Numbered from the stretch's first letter, positions 32,528 to 41,148 are shown. The stretch is 64,000 nucleotides of DNA from Pseudaminobacter salicylatoxidans (GCF_003148475.1 NZ_QGGG01000010.1:1-64000); one strand, 5' to 3'. Notes: generated by a model from the letters alone, not told the origin. A program made the numbers and translations.

Positions 32528-32836
32528 ATGACCACCGCAGCACAGAACATCCGCACCATCTGTCAGGCTGACGGCATCCGGGCACGGATCAAGCGAGAGG
32601 TATTCGACGCGGCTACCACCCCGCGCGAAACCGCTGGCCGCGATGAGCGCCTTGCCTACTGGCATGCCCGCCAGCGCGCCGCTGATCGCATTTATTACCG
32701 AAACTACCGTGAGCGCTCCCTTGCGATGATGACGAAAGTGGAGCGGGCCGACGCCCGAGAAATGGCCAAGGTTGGTAACTGGCACGACAGCGCCGAAACC
32801 CGCGCAGAGCGTCGTCAGTTGGGCATGGAGCGCTGA
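32528..32836 (+). CDS. Hypothetical early protein
   Basis: A 102-residue, Arg-rich helical protein starting MTTAAQNIRTICQADGIRAR, with YWHARQRAADRIYYRNYRER in the middle. It is the first gene behind a repressor-controlled promoter. A nucleic-acid-binding role is possible; nothing more can be said. Confidence 0.6.
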   Translation: MTTAAQNIRTICQADGIRARIKREVFDAATTPRETAGRDERLAYWHARQRAADRIYYRNYRERSLAMMTKVERADAREMAKVGNWHDSAETRAERRQLGMER

Positions 32837-32839
32837 CCG

Positions 32840-33151
32840 ATGAGGTATTCCTTCTGCCACACTATCCACGACGAAGCGCTCGGCATCGATGTCATCTATG
32901 ACATTGAGTGCGAGATTGAGCTTTCTGTCGTGCCTGATGCTGGCGCCCCCCAGGTCAGCGTCGATGGCGTCTATGTCGATGGCAAGAACCTGTTTGCCGG
33001 TTCCGCCATTTCCAAAGCCATCGCAGCCGAGATCGCCAACGCCGCCGTGGATGACGACGATCTGACCGCGCGCGCCATTGAGGACGAGGGGTTTGTGTAT
33101 CGCGGTCTCGGCGCGAACGATCCTGACGGCCGGTATGTCCATGTCAGTTGA
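32840..33151 (+). CDS. Hypothetical early protein
   Basis: A 103-residue acidic protein starting MRYSFCHTIHDEALGIDVIY, beta-rich in the first half and ending DPDGRYVHVS. It is 3 nt downstream of the previous stop. No family recognised. Confidence 0.6.
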   Translation: MRYSFCHTIHDEALGIDVIYDIECEIELSVVPDAGAPQVSVDGVYVDGKNLFAGSAISKAIAAEIANAAVDDDDLTARAIEDEGFVYRGLGANDPDGRYVHVS

Positions 33152-33164
33152 GCGGAGCAAGGCC

Positions 33165-33500
33165 ATGACGATCAACTGCTACGAAGTCGACTGCACCGGA
33201 TGGACGATGATCCATCCGCAAATGACGCCGGATGGGCTGGGCTATGTTCCTTGCTTCCTGAGCGATGATGACCCCCGCCCGGCGCGCGAGCAATTCAATG
33301 AACGTTACGTCTATGGCGGCTGGCGTCCGAATCCCGGCTTCACCAAGGATGACCGCGATTTCATCCAGTATCCCGGAGATCGCGCCTTACCGCCGGTGGC
33401 AGAGCGAAAGCTGCGAGACGAGCGGATCGTTTTCTATCCCGGCGCGGTGCTGTCGATCATCCAGCCTGACGGCAGCTACGAAATCGCGAGGCTCGACTGA
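33165..33500 (+). CDS. Hypothetical early protein
   Basis: A 111-residue protein starting MTINCYEVDCTGWTMIHPQM, with the block FNERYVYGGWRPNPGFTK, a pattern seen in other small proteobacterial phage proteins. It ends in the start of the next gene (TGATG). Function unknown. Confidence 0.62.
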   Translation: MTINCYEVDCTGWTMIHPQMTPDGLGYVPCFLSDDDPRPAREQFNERYVYGGWRPNPGFTKDDRDFIQYPGDRALPPVAERKLRDERIVFYPGAVLSIIQPDGSYEIARLD

Positions 33501-33640
33501 TGCCGAAGCCCACCGAATACGAGTTCACCCTGCCGGACGGCTCCAAGCGCTACGAGATCATCATCGAGCGCAGCGACGTCTTCACCTTCCAGAAAATGCA
33601 CAAGGCCGTGAGCGCCAAGCCCGTCGGAGAAGCGAAATGA
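33500..33640 (+). CDS. 46-residue hypothetical protein
   Basis: Starts MPKPTEYEFTLPDGSKRYEI at ATG 33500, inside the stop of the preceding gene, and ends in the ATGA start of the methyltransferase gene. Tight coupling on both sides and good codon use support it despite its size. No family recognised. Confidence 0.6.
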   Translation: MPKPTEYEFTLPDGSKRYEIIIERSDVFTFQKMHKAVSAKPVGEAK

Positions 33641-35196
33641 ACGCGATCATCCCTCGCAACACCATTGAGCAGATCGTCGCGTATCGAGACGCGGCGGTCG
33701 GCGCCTACCATGCTGCTTTCGATAGCATTCAGTGCGCCGATACCAAACTCAAGGAAGCCGCCCTGCTTTGGAAGTCTGCCGCCGGCGAGCACACGTCGAG
33801 CAGCGCCTACAGCAGCGATGCAGACGAAGTGAAAGCGTTCTTCCAAGCTGTGAAGCTGCCCGACCGCGATCAGTTCTTCCGCACGGCCGTTCGCTTGATC
33901 GATATTTCCGTCTGGCAATACCTCGTCCAGATGACTGACCTCGATGCGCTCATGGACCGCAAGGCCAAGGACGAGTTGCGCGACAGCTTGAAATGGGTGC
34001 CGGAAAACTACCGTCGCGGTAGCGGCGAGACGCACGAACTGGTCAATCTGGACGAGATCATGGGCATCCCTCCTGTCACGGCCGACAACATCTACGCGAC
34101 AATCGACAAGTGGGCTGGCGAAGCCGAAATGATCTTTCGGCGCGGCATCGCCACGGCATTCTCCACGCTGGATCGGCGCTTTCGATCGCATGATGGATTC
34201 AAGGTCGGCAGCCGCGTGATCCTGACCTATGCGTTCAGCAGCTATTCCGGGTCATTCGACTACGGCTCCACGCGCGACACGATCATGGACATCGAACGGA
34301 CGTTCTGCATCCTCGACGGGCGCAAGCCGAACCTCGCTTATGGCGGAATCATCGGCCAGATCGACAACGAGAGACGCGGTTATGGCCCTCGGCAGTCCGA
34401 GCATCACGGCGAGTATTTCAAAGTCGTCGGCTACAAGAACGGCAATGCCCACCTGTGGTTCACGCGCGACGATCTGGTCGAGAAGGTGAACAAGCTGCTG
34501 GCCGAATACTACGGCGAGGTCATCGGCGACGGAATGACCAAGGAAGCCGATCCGTTCGCCAACGTGAAGCGCACGCCGGCCAAGCATTTCGGCTTCTATC
34601 CAACGCCGGACGCTGCCGCCCAGGATCTCCTCAAGGGCGTGCCGCTGCTGCAAAGCAAGGACAAGGAACCACTGACGATCCTTGAGCCGAGCGCCGGCAC
34701 CGGAAATCTGGCGCGGCGCTGCATACGGACCATCAGCGAATTGGACAATTGGTCTGGCGGCAGGGAGCGTCACGCAAAGGAATATCGCTTCGACAACCGA
34801 GTGGACGTGGTCGAGATGCAGCCGCACCTTGCGGCCCAGCTCGAAGCGGAACGCATCTACCGCAAGGTGTACGCCACCGACTTCCTGTCGCTTCGACCGT
34901 CAGTCACCGGGCTTTACGATCGAATCGTGATGAACCCGCCCTTCGATCTTGAGCGCGATATAGATCACTTCGTCCATGCCCTCGACTTCCTCAAGCCAGA
35001 CGGCTGCATTGCAGCAATCATGTCGGCCGGAACCGAGTTCCGCGAGACAAAGAAGGCGACGGCCTTCCGCGCGCTGGTCGAGAGAATGAAAGGCCAGTTC
35101 AGAGACCTTCCTCCCGGCTCTTTTGCCGAGGTCGGAACCTACGTCAATACCGTGACAGTCAAGCTCTGGAAGGACGGCAGCCGCAGCTATTTTTAG
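33637..35196 (+). CDS. DUF4942-methyltransferase fusion
   Basis: A 519-residue protein. Residues of about 75-300 form a DUF4942-like domain (RHDGFKVGSRVILTYAF-like core, YGGIIGQIDNERRG). Residues 310-519 are a DNA methyltransferase, with TILEPSAGTGNLAR (motif I, 347-360) and RIVMNPPFDLE (catalytic NPPF, 433-436). DUF4942 methyltransferases are common in phages and plasmids. It probably modifies phage DNA. The start overlaps the preceding stop (ATGA). Confidence 0.88.
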   Translation: MNAIIPRNTIEQIVAYRDAAVGAYHAAFDSIQCADTKLKEAALLWKSAAGEHTSSSAYSSDADEVKAFFQAVKLPDRDQFFRTAVRLIDISVWQYLVQMTDLDALMDRKAKDELRDSLKWVPENYRRGSGETHELVNLDEIMGIPPVTADNIYATIDKWAGEAEMIFRRGIATAFSTLDRRFRSHDGFKVGSRVILTYAFSSYSGSFDYGSTRDTIMDIERTFCILDGRKPNLAYGGIIGQIDNERRGYGPRQSEHHGEYFKVVGYKNGNAHLWFTRDDLVEKVNKLLAEYYGEVIGDGMTKEADPFANVKRTPAKHFGFYPTPDAAAQDLLKGVPLLQSKDKEPLTILEPSAGTGNLARRCIRTISELDNWSGGRERHAKEYRFDNRVDVVEMQPHLAAQLEAERIYRKVYATDFLSLRPSVTGLYDRIVMNPPFDLERDIDHFVHALDFLKPDGCIAAIMSAGTEFRETKKATAFRALVERMKGQFRDLPPGSFAEVGTYVNTVTVKLWKDGSRSYF

Positions 35197-35206
35197 CATA
35201 GTTCTA

Positions 35207-35264
35207 TTGTAACCATTTTGGTTACTTGGTATGATTTCTTTGCAACATCTTCCCTACCACGGAG
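35207..35264 (+). promoter_or_regulatory. Early promoter with operator and leader (best copy)
   Basis: TTGTAA (35207-35212), exactly 17 bp, then TATGAT (35230-35235). The perfect-armed operator GTAACCATTTTGGTTAC (35209-35225) fills the spacer. CCTACCACGGAG is at 35253-35264, 6 nt before ATG 35271. This is the clearest example of the shared promoter cassette. Confidence 0.85.
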
Positions 35265-35270
35265 TCGACC

Positions 35271-35627
35271 ATGTCTTTCGCTATTCCCGTAACTGATCCC
35301 GCAGCCATCCGCTGCAACGCCATCATCGAGCGCCTTGTGAACCACCGCGTCGGGACCGTCATGCACGATGAAGGCTGGCGCCACGGTGCAGAGTGGATCG
35401 GACGCGCTGAGGGCATCCGCCATCCTCACCCGACCATTGCTTTTGACGGAGACGCGATCATCCGCGCCCTGGTTGATGACCCTTCGAACGAGGTCTGGCA
35501 GGCGGAAGGCGCGAAGTGGCTTTCACAGTTCCAAAGCGCCCAGCGCGTGCAGCGGTACTTCGCCTCGATGACGAACCTGCCTGAGTGCCGCGACACTGCG
35601 GATCTCGTTGCTGCGAACATTGATTGA
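35271..35627 (+). CDS. Hypothetical early protein
   Basis: A 118-residue protein starting MSFAIPVTDPAAIRCNAIIE, with HDEGWRHGAEWIGRAEG in the middle and a helical C-terminus. It is the first gene of its transcript. No family recognised. Confidence 0.6.
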   Translation: MSFAIPVTDPAAIRCNAIIERLVNHRVGTVMHDEGWRHGAEWIGRAEGIRHPHPTIAFDGDAIIRALVDDPSNEVWQAEGAKWLSQFQSAQRVQRYFASMTNLPECRDTADLVAANID

Positions 35628-35639
35628 GGGGAGCGACTG

Positions 35640-36068
35640 ATGGCCGATACATCAATCTCTCCGCGACGGCGAAACGGCTTTGATCTCGAAGCTGACCTGA
35701 TGCCGATCATCAAAGGCAAGGCTATGCTGCCGAACTTCGAGGAACTGCCGCTCGAAACCGGAATCGCCCATATCGCGGCTGGCGGCGGGCTTGTCACCGT
35801 CGACGGCATCAACAACGCCAAGTTCGAAGGCAGCAATTCGAACTGGGGCCATTGGGCTCGATACTGGCTCAAGACCACTCAAGGTGGCGCGCTTACCGGC
35901 GAAGGATACGTAATCTTTTGGGACCGTAGCAAAGGCCGCGTTGCGCGCTTCGCTATCTGCCAGCACGAGCACGTGAACACCAGCAATCCTGAACGCGAGC
36001 GCTACGGCTATCACCGGGGCCATTGCGCCAAATGCGGCCTCGACATGTCCGTCGACAGCAGCGGGTAA
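35640..36068 (+). CDS. Hypothetical zinc-binding early protein
   Basis: A 142-residue protein. The C-terminus has ICQHEHVNTSN and HRGHCAKCGLDMSV, which would form a zinc site. The middle has SNWGHWARYWLKTTQGG. RBS GGGGAGCGAC lies upstream. Function unknown. Confidence 0.62.
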   Translation: MADTSISPRRRNGFDLEADLMPIIKGKAMLPNFEELPLETGIAHIAAGGGLVTVDGINNAKFEGSNSNWGHWARYWLKTTQGGALTGEGYVIFWDRSKGRVARFAICQHEHVNTSNPERERYGYHRGHCAKCGLDMSVDSSG

Positions 36069-36073
36069 TCGGC

Positions 36074-36391
36074 ATGGCATCCCCTATGATTCTCGACGCT
36101 TTGGCTATGTGGGGCCACTGGCACGGCGACGTCAGCCCACTCGGCGCCACCGGCGACTACGCGCTCGACATGCTGCTCGCGGATGCCTTCCGCGCGCTAC
36201 TCTATCACCCCACCGATAACGATCGTCTGGAATGGCTGGAACGCGAAGCAGCACGCGCCCGCCAACGCAACCTCGACCCTCGATACCACACACACCTTGC
36301 CCGCTGGCACAGCGCAATCTTCGAGGCTGTGAAGGTGCCCGTCATCGAATCCCGCATGAACAACCGGAGCTTGCTATGCGCTACGCCATGA
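36074..36391 (+). CDS. Hypothetical early protein
   Basis: A 105-residue helical protein starting MASPMILDALAMWGHWHGDV. It is followed by an overlapping gene. No family recognised. Confidence 0.55.
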   Translation: MASPMILDALAMWGHWHGDVSPLGATGDYALDMLLADAFRALLYHPTDNDRLEWLEREAARARQRNLDPRYHTHLARWHSAIFEAVKVPVIESRMNNRSLLCATP

Positions 36392-36837
36392 TTGATGCGA
36401 AGAACCGCAAGGTCTGGGACTTGCAAACGCCGTACCATCTTTCCGAAGCGTTCCTTGCGTGGGTGCTTCGATGCGACTACGCACACCGGATCGAACTTAA
36501 TGACGATCTCGACCTGTGGGTATCAGCAGAGCCGAAAGCAACCAGCTTCCGCCTTCTGCAGGATGGTCCCCAATATCCCGGTAACGGCATCCTATGCGGT
36601 CGCACAAAGATGGACGACATCAAGTCGCTTCCGCGCCACTATGGCTACGAGATGGTCACCCGATGGGTCCACTGGCCCGCCCGAGTTTCGACAGAAACAC
36701 GGCGCCCGATAAAATTGCGGCCGACCGGGTTTCCCCAAGTCGGCCTGTCTAATCCCTACCACAGGATTGCACAGAAGGACTGCGCAAAAGACACTGGGAA
36801 TCTAACCCAGGCGCTTAGCAAAAGCAACGCGCCATAA
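36376..36837 (+). CDS. Hypothetical early protein with a read-through tail
   Basis: A 153-residue frame starting MRYAMIDAKNRKVWDLQTPY. The first 100 residues look coding (AFLAWVLRCDYAHRIELN, RHYGYEMVTRWVHWPARV). The last 50 run through a strong hairpin (36719-36745) and an orphan CCTACCACAG leader, which are usually intergenic here. The original stop may have been lost by deletion or mutation. Function unknown. Confidence 0.5.
   Translation: MRYAMIDAKNRKVWDLQTPYHLSEAFLAWVLRCDYAHRIELNDDLDLWVSAEPKATSFRLLQDGPQYPGNGILCGRTKMDDIKSLPRHYGYEMVTRWVHWPARVSTETRRPIKLRPTGFPQVGLSNPYHRIAQKDCAKDTGNLTQALSKSNAP
36719..36766 (+). promoter_or_regulatory. Hairpin plus orphan start-associated leader
   Basis: GGCCGAC (36719-36725) pairs with GTCGGCC (36739-36745). 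CCTACCACAGGA follows at 36755-36766. No start codon follows the leader, and it lies inside the read-through tail of the preceding gene. The same order (long GGCCGA hairpin, then CCTACCACAG) recurs at 50786-50845. Confidence 0.6.
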
Positions 36838-36913
36838 TGGTTACATTGCGACACCTTTATGGTGACATTTCGCGCCTGTTCTCTATGATATCAATCGTCA
36901 CCTCCTACCACAG
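36828..36913 (+). promoter_or_regulatory. Two operator-like sites, promoter and leader before the DUF488 gene
   Basis: CGCGCCATAATGGTTAC (36828-36844) and the palindrome GACACCTTTATGGTGAC (36850-36866) are two operator variants. A TATGAT -10-like box follows near 36884, then CCTACCACAG (36904-36913). The second site keeps ACC-N5-GGT but changes the outer bases. Confidence 0.6.
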
Positions 36914-36927
36914 AAAGCGGCCACTCA

Positions 36928-37530
36928 ATGCGCATCTACACAAGTTCATGGTTCACTAATCTACCTCCCGAAATCCAGAAAATCGGCGTATCGCGCGGCA
37001 CTCCTCGCGCCTACCCGGCCGGCTATCGCCGGATGCCCGAGTTAGCTCCCGGCCCATGGTTTCAGACGGCGAACCTCCGCGATTACAAACAGCTATTCTT
37101 CGAGAGCCTGTCTAAGCTCGATCCTTCCAAGACCGTTGCAAAGTTGGAAGACCTGTCCGCAGGGAAGGATTGCGCGCTGCTCTGCTACGAGGCGCCGCAA
37201 AAGGACGCGGATTGGTGCCATCGCGGTTATCTTTCTGCCTGGCTTCAGGATTCGCTCGGACTGGACGTCTTCGAATACGGCATGGAAGACCGCGGCGCTG
37301 GGTGGAAGCATCCCAAAATCCCGAGCCAATACCGTCATCCCGCCAAGCCCATTCCGCTCGATGCCTCTCCCTACATCGGATCAACGGCAACTGATCGGAA
37401 CGGGATTCAATGGACCGTACGCGGAAACGATGTCGAGAATGTCGACCAAGCTATGATCGAGGCAGCCGACGGCAGACGCTGCGCGATCTCGGCGGAAGTC
37501 CTCAAGAGCAAGTTCCAGCGGATCATCTGA
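36928..37530 (+). CDS. DUF488 family protein
   Basis: A 200-residue protein with the DUF488 pattern: YTSSWFTNLPPEIQKIGVSR at the start, AYPAGYRRMPELAPGPWF, then LLCYEAPQKDADWCHRGYLS with the conserved Cys and His. Members are found in phages and genomes and their activity is not established. It follows its own operator pair and leader. Confidence 0.75.
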   Translation: MRIYTSSWFTNLPPEIQKIGVSRGTPRAYPAGYRRMPELAPGPWFQTANLRDYKQLFFESLSKLDPSKTVAKLEDLSAGKDCALLCYEAPQKDADWCHRGYLSAWLQDSLGLDVFEYGMEDRGAGWKHPKIPSQYRHPAKPIPLDASPYIGSTATDRNGIQWTVRGNDVENVDQAMIEAADGRRCAISAEVLKSKFQRII

Positions 37531-37545
37531 TGACCGACGCCATTA

Positions 37546-37603
37546 TTGTAACCAATATGGCTACACATTTTGATCCTCTGGCAACATGTTCCCTACCACG
37601 GAG
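37546..37603 (+). promoter_or_regulatory. Early promoter with operator and leader
   Basis: TTGTAA (37546-37551), 17 bp, TTTGAT (37569-37574). Operator GTAACCAATATGGCTAC at 37548-37564 and CCTACCACGGAG at 37592-37603. Confidence 0.8.
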
Positions 37604-37610
37604 AATGACC

Positions 37611-38018
37611 ATGACCATCAAGACTGGCTTTGATGAAGCCATTGCGGATGCCCGCAATCCTGACCATCGGAACTACAGCCCCGCGCTTGCCAAGCGCATC
37701 GGAGCCGAGCGCCGTCTGTGCCGCGCTCTGGTCGGTGCCTGCATCGAGCGCGGATACGCCGTGTCCGTCAACGACGGCGAGGAATGGGTGGTGAAACGCT
37801 CGACGGACAAAGCCCAGATCATGGCCGCGCTGTTCTCGACCGACGAAGACCAGATCGTCATCCGGGACAAGGACGGCACGCGCGCCGGCTGGTTCCAGTT
37901 GATTTACGGCAACGATGGCTGGGACGTCGTGTCCGACTTTAGCGCCAATCCCGTCTGTGAGGCGATTTGGGAAGAGGTGCTCCGGCCGCTCTCAGAGAAG
38001 ATTGAGGAGGGGCGCTGA
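37611..38018 (+). CDS. Hypothetical early protein
   Basis: A 135-residue protein starting MTIKTGFDEAIADARNPDHR, with the beta-rich block DEDQIVIRDKDGTRAGWFQL, YGNDGWDVVSDFS. ATG 37611 is preferred over an ATG 6 nt upstream because of leader spacing. Similar GWDVISDY-type blocks occur in other phage proteins. Function unknown. Confidence 0.62.
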   Translation: MTIKTGFDEAIADARNPDHRNYSPALAKRIGAERRLCRALVGACIERGYAVSVNDGEEWVVKRSTDKAQIMAALFSTDEDQIVIRDKDGTRAGWFQLIYGNDGWDVVSDFSANPVCEAIWEEVLRPLSEKIEEGR

Positions 38019-38210
38019 ATGTACGCCTTCCACTTCATGGATGCGACGTGGCGCATTGCCCATCGCACGAACAGCAAAGAGCCGCGCCCCGCATGGGGCA
38101 CGGAAGCTCACGCCCTCTACGAGGGAATCTACGGCACACGGACCGAAGCAGATACGGCGATCGTCATGATCCGTGCTCTGCTGGTAGCGGAGGGTCTGAC
38201 CAATGGGTGA
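38019..38210 (+). CDS. Hypothetical early protein
   Basis: A 63-residue protein starting MYAFHFMDATWRIAHRTNSK, immediately after the previous stop and overlapping the next gene by 8 bp. No family recognised. Confidence 0.55.
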   Translation: MYAFHFMDATWRIAHRTNSKEPRPAWGTEAHALYEGIYGTRTEADTAIVMIRALLVAEGLTNG

Positions 38211-38559
38211 GGCAAAGCGCAGGCGCGAACGCATGACACCGATCCAGACCGAAGCCGAGAATCTGACGCACAAGCTGGCGGACGAAGGCCTCCTCATCAA
38301 AGCAGGATTCGTCGGCTACATGGCTGCTTGCTTTCCGACAGAGCAGCCGTCCGACATGCAGCGCCGGGAGTTGGAGCAGGCGTTCATGGCCGGTGCGCTT
38401 CATCTGTTCTCCAGCATAATGGTCTTTCTCGACGGTGGCGAAGTTCCGACTGCGCGGGATTTGAGGCGCATGGGTCTGATCGATACCGAGCTTCGCGAAT
38501 ATGGCCAAATTCTCGAAGGTCGCGCCGCGATGGCGGCTAAGACCGAGGGGAGCGCGTGA
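38203..38559 (+). CDS. Hypothetical early protein (MGEAKRR start)
   Basis: A 118-residue protein starting MGEAKRRRERMTPIQTEAEN, an N-terminal phrase common in small phage and proteobacterial proteins, followed by helices (GALHLFSSIMVFLDGGE). It overlaps both neighbours. Function unknown. Confidence 0.6.
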   Translation: MGEAKRRRERMTPIQTEAENLTHKLADEGLLIKAGFVGYMAACFPTEQPSDMQRRELEQAFMAGALHLFSSIMVFLDGGEVPTARDLRRMGLIDTELREYGQILEGRAAMAAKTEGSA

Positions 38560-39440
38560 TGAAAAAGCGCATCCCACTCTCCCAGGTCCATCCGAACCCA
38601 TCACAGCCTCGGAAGACTTTCGAGGCCAACGCCCTGCGCGATCTGGCCAACTCGATCGGAGAACGCGGATTGATGCAGGCCATCACGGTTCGCCAGCGGC
38701 CGGGCGGAATTTATGAGATCGTCGGCGGCGAGCGCCGGTGGCGCGCGCACTGTCTACTTGCAGAGGAAGGATTGCTCGGAAAGAAGCCAACCATCCTCTG
38801 TGAGGTTGTCGACATAGACGACGATGAGATGGCGCTGCAGGCAATTGTGGAGAATCTGGCCCGCGCGGATCTTCGACCAATCGAAGAGGCGAAGGCATTT
38901 CAGGCGATGCTCGACCGTGGCTGGACGGTCCAGAGATTAGCGAAGGATCTCGGCCTCTCGCAACCGCGCCGCATAACTGACCGAACCGCGCTCCTCAATC
39001 TCGCCGAGACGATCCAGACGCTTGTGGATTCAGGAGCCTTCCCGCTCGGACACGCCAATTACATCGCCGATCTGCCGCAGGTGGATCAGGTGAATATCGT
39101 CCGTCTGTTCTCCGCAGGGAAACTCAAGGATTGGGCCGGCGTCCGCGCCGCGGCGCAGGCCGTTCGCGACCGGATCGCGCAAGCCGGAATGTTCGATCAC
39201 GAGAACCGACCGGAGCCAACAAAGGATGACGTCGCTGCGATGAACCGTATGGAGCGCATGGTGGAGCGGATCGTGTCGGCAATTGCATCCGGTTTCCGTG
39301 ACGGAGAGTTGATCGCAATCAAGACGGTGGACCCGAACCGGGCCGATCATTTGGCCGACACGCTTGCCCAGGTCTCGCGCACGGCGCGGGCAATGGAAGC
39401 GCAGCTTCGCGAGGCTCACGCCCGCACGATGCTCATGTGA
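38559..39440 (+). CDS. ParB/Spo0J family protein (early region)
   Basis: A 293-residue ParB. The N-terminal domain has IPLSQVHPNPSQPRKTFE and IYEIVGGERRWRAHCLL (GERR at 57-60). A helix-turn-helix follows (QRLAKDLGLSQPRRITDRTA), and the C-terminus is helical. No ParA gene is adjacent, so a plasmid-like partition role is not supported. In phages, single ParB genes often act in regulation or DNA handling. A GTG one codon earlier is an alternative start. Confidence 0.85.
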   Translation: MKKRIPLSQVHPNPSQPRKTFEANALRDLANSIGERGLMQAITVRQRPGGIYEIVGGERRWRAHCLLAEEGLLGKKPTILCEVVDIDDDEMALQAIVENLARADLRPIEEAKAFQAMLDRGWTVQRLAKDLGLSQPRRITDRTALLNLAETIQTLVDSGAFPLGHANYIADLPQVDQVNIVRLFSAGKLKDWAGVRAAAQAVRDRIAQAGMFDHENRPEPTKDDVAAMNRMERMVERIVSAIASGFRDGELIAIKTVDPNRADHLADTLAQVSRTARAMEAQLREAHARTMLM

Positions 39441-39488
39441 GGGAAACATGGCCTGCCCATACTTTTCGAAAGACAGGAGCGTATCACG

Positions 39489-39947
39489 ATGACCCTCGAC
39501 CCGAAGTCGCTGGAAGCAGCTTGGTCCCTCTATCACGGCTCCACGCTCGACAAACGCGCTGCACTGGACGCGGCCATAACCGCCTACCTCACCCACGCTG
39601 CGCGAGACGGGGTTGTGGCTGGGCTGGTGGACCGGTTGCGCGGGATCTATCGTATACCGATCACGGACGGCCTTGGGGCAGTTGGCTCCGGTGAAGAGCC
39701 CGACAACCCGAACGAGTTCGTTCGAAGGTTCGAAACGTCACCTATCCAGCACGAAGCCGCCACCACTCTCCTCGCTCTCTCTGCCCGCGCAGAGGCAGCA
39801 GAAGAACGGGTGAAGAAACTGGAGGCGGCGCTCGCAAACATCGCAGAGGGGCGGCCTGAAAACCCCGCCGGTGATCCGTGGAGCTTCTATGACGATCTCG
39901 TCAGCGTCGCCCGCTCCACCCTCGCGAAGGAGGGTGGAGATGTCTGA
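39489..39947 (+). CDS. Hypothetical early protein
   Basis: A 152-residue protein with a C-terminal coiled coil (LLALSARAEAAEERVKKLEA). The phrases HEAATTLLALSARAE and LDAAITAYL are frequent in rhizobial phage proteins of unknown function. Overlaps the next gene. Confidence 0.6.
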   Translation: MTLDPKSLEAAWSLYHGSTLDKRAALDAAITAYLTHAARDGVVAGLVDRLRGIYRIPITDGLGAVGSGEEPDNPNEFVRRFETSPIQHEAATTLLALSARAEAAEERVKKLEAALANIAEGRPENPAGDPWSFYDDLVSVARSTLAKEGGDV

Positions 39948-40794
39948 CGCCGTAGCGAAATTCGTGAAGGACGCGCGCATCTGGCTCGACAGCAGAGCCG
40001 AGAACGCGAAGCCAGGTTGGATGGTCGCGCAGATCGATGCAGTCGAAGCCGCCCTCCGCGCCGGGGGCGAGCCGGTACAGGTGGAGCCGCTGGATTGGGG
40101 GAAATATCGCAACGGCGATGCCGACGCGGTAACACTGTTCGGAGAGATTTACACCGCATACGCAGGCGGCGCTTGGCGCGTTACACGGAATGGAAAAGCA
40201 GGAAAATTCAGTCAAGCCGGTGACGATCTAGAAGCCGCAAAAGCCGCCGCGCAAGCCGACTACGATCAGCGCATTCGCTCTGTGGTGGTATCCGCCCCCT
40301 CCTGTGAGCGCGAGCTTGCCGAGGCGCGGGCGGAGATCAGCCGCGTCGAAAACGAGCGGGATAACTTCGAGGAAATGCTTCATGCCACCCGCATCGAGCG
40401 CGACGCCCTTGCCGCAGACAAGGCGCGGTTGTCCGGTATGCTGGAGAAGCTCGTCGAGCTTCTCGATCACGCCGTCAAAACGCCAGGATACGGCCAAGAC
40501 CAAAATTCGCTCGAGGAAGCCGAGGATCACATAGAGCGTGCCCGCGCCGCCCTCTCCGCATCCATCCCCGCCCCTGCCGACGCAGAGGCAAGGCGGGAGG
40601 CGCTGGAGGAAGCGGCGAAGCACCTTTCCGAGATCGCCAACGCGATGTGGGAGCGGTGCGAAGTACAGCGCCCGGCTGATCCCACCGAAATCAGTCGTGG
40701 CGAAAAGGAAGACGCGACTACCGCGTGGTGCTTTGACAAAGCCGCCGCCGCGATCCGCGCCCTCGCAAATCCGGCAAGGCGGGAGGGCGAGTAG
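39940..40794 (+). CDS. Hypothetical coiled-coil early protein
   Basis: A 284-residue protein with AKFVKDARIWLDSRAENAKP at the start and a long coiled-coil region (RELAEARAEISRVENERDNF, LSGMLEKLVELLDHAVK). It shares its style with the preceding gene. The order (tail-like repeats of helices then ALANPARREGE) gives no function. Confidence 0.6.
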   Translation: MSDAVAKFVKDARIWLDSRAENAKPGWMVAQIDAVEAALRAGGEPVQVEPLDWGKYRNGDADAVTLFGEIYTAYAGGAWRVTRNGKAGKFSQAGDDLEAAKAAAQADYDQRIRSVVVSAPSCERELAEARAEISRVENERDNFEEMLHATRIERDALAADKARLSGMLEKLVELLDHAVKTPGYGQDQNSLEEAEDHIERARAALSASIPAPADAEARREALEEAAKHLSEIANAMWERCEVQRPADPTEISRGEKEDATTAWCFDKAAAAIRALANPARREGE

Positions 40795-41148
40795 ATGGCG
40801 AAGCGCGTGATCTACTTGAGCGGTCCGATCTCCGGGATGCCAGAGAAAAACCACACGCTATTCATGAGCGTAGCAACTGCGCTGCGCGCGGAAGGCCACG
40901 AGGTCTACAACCCGCGTGAATTCTGCTGGACGGAAGGCGTTTTCCCAAAGAGGCGAGCGTTTGCGGAGTATTGCGATTTCATCTGTAACCGAGCCGACAC
41001 AATCGTTCTCCTGCCTGGCTGGCAGGACTCAAAGGGTGCCACCACCGAGCGCGGCCTCGCAGATAACTGCGGACTTGAGATTATCGAATGGGCGCTCTGG
41101 AAATCCGAGCACCTGCCGATCATCGATGATGTGGGAGGTGGACCATGA
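40795..41148 (+). CDS. DUF4406 protein (deoxyribosyltransferase-like)
   Basis: A 117-residue protein starting MAKRVIYLSGPISGMPEKNH. It matches DUF4406: SGPISG loop, EGHEVYNPREF, then ADTIVLLPGWQDSKGATTER. The fold is that of nucleoside 2-deoxyribosyltransferases, so a nucleotide-related activity is likely but unproven. Confidence 0.85.
   Translation: MAKRVIYLSGPISGMPEKNHTLFMSVATALRAEGHEVYNPREFCWTEGVFPKRRAFAEYCDFICNRADTIVLLPGWQDSKGATTERGLADNCGLEIIEWALWKSEHLPIIDDVGGGP

Noticed and set aside
36769-36830. Possible tRNA with anticodon-arm-like stem CTGGG/CCCAG
   Set aside because: The loop lacks T33 and a purine 37 on either strand, and no acceptor or T arm can be drawn.
38559-39440. Plasmid-type partition locus
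   Set aside because: No ParA-like gene or centromere-like repeats lie beside the ParB gene, and an integrase and tRNA site are present.
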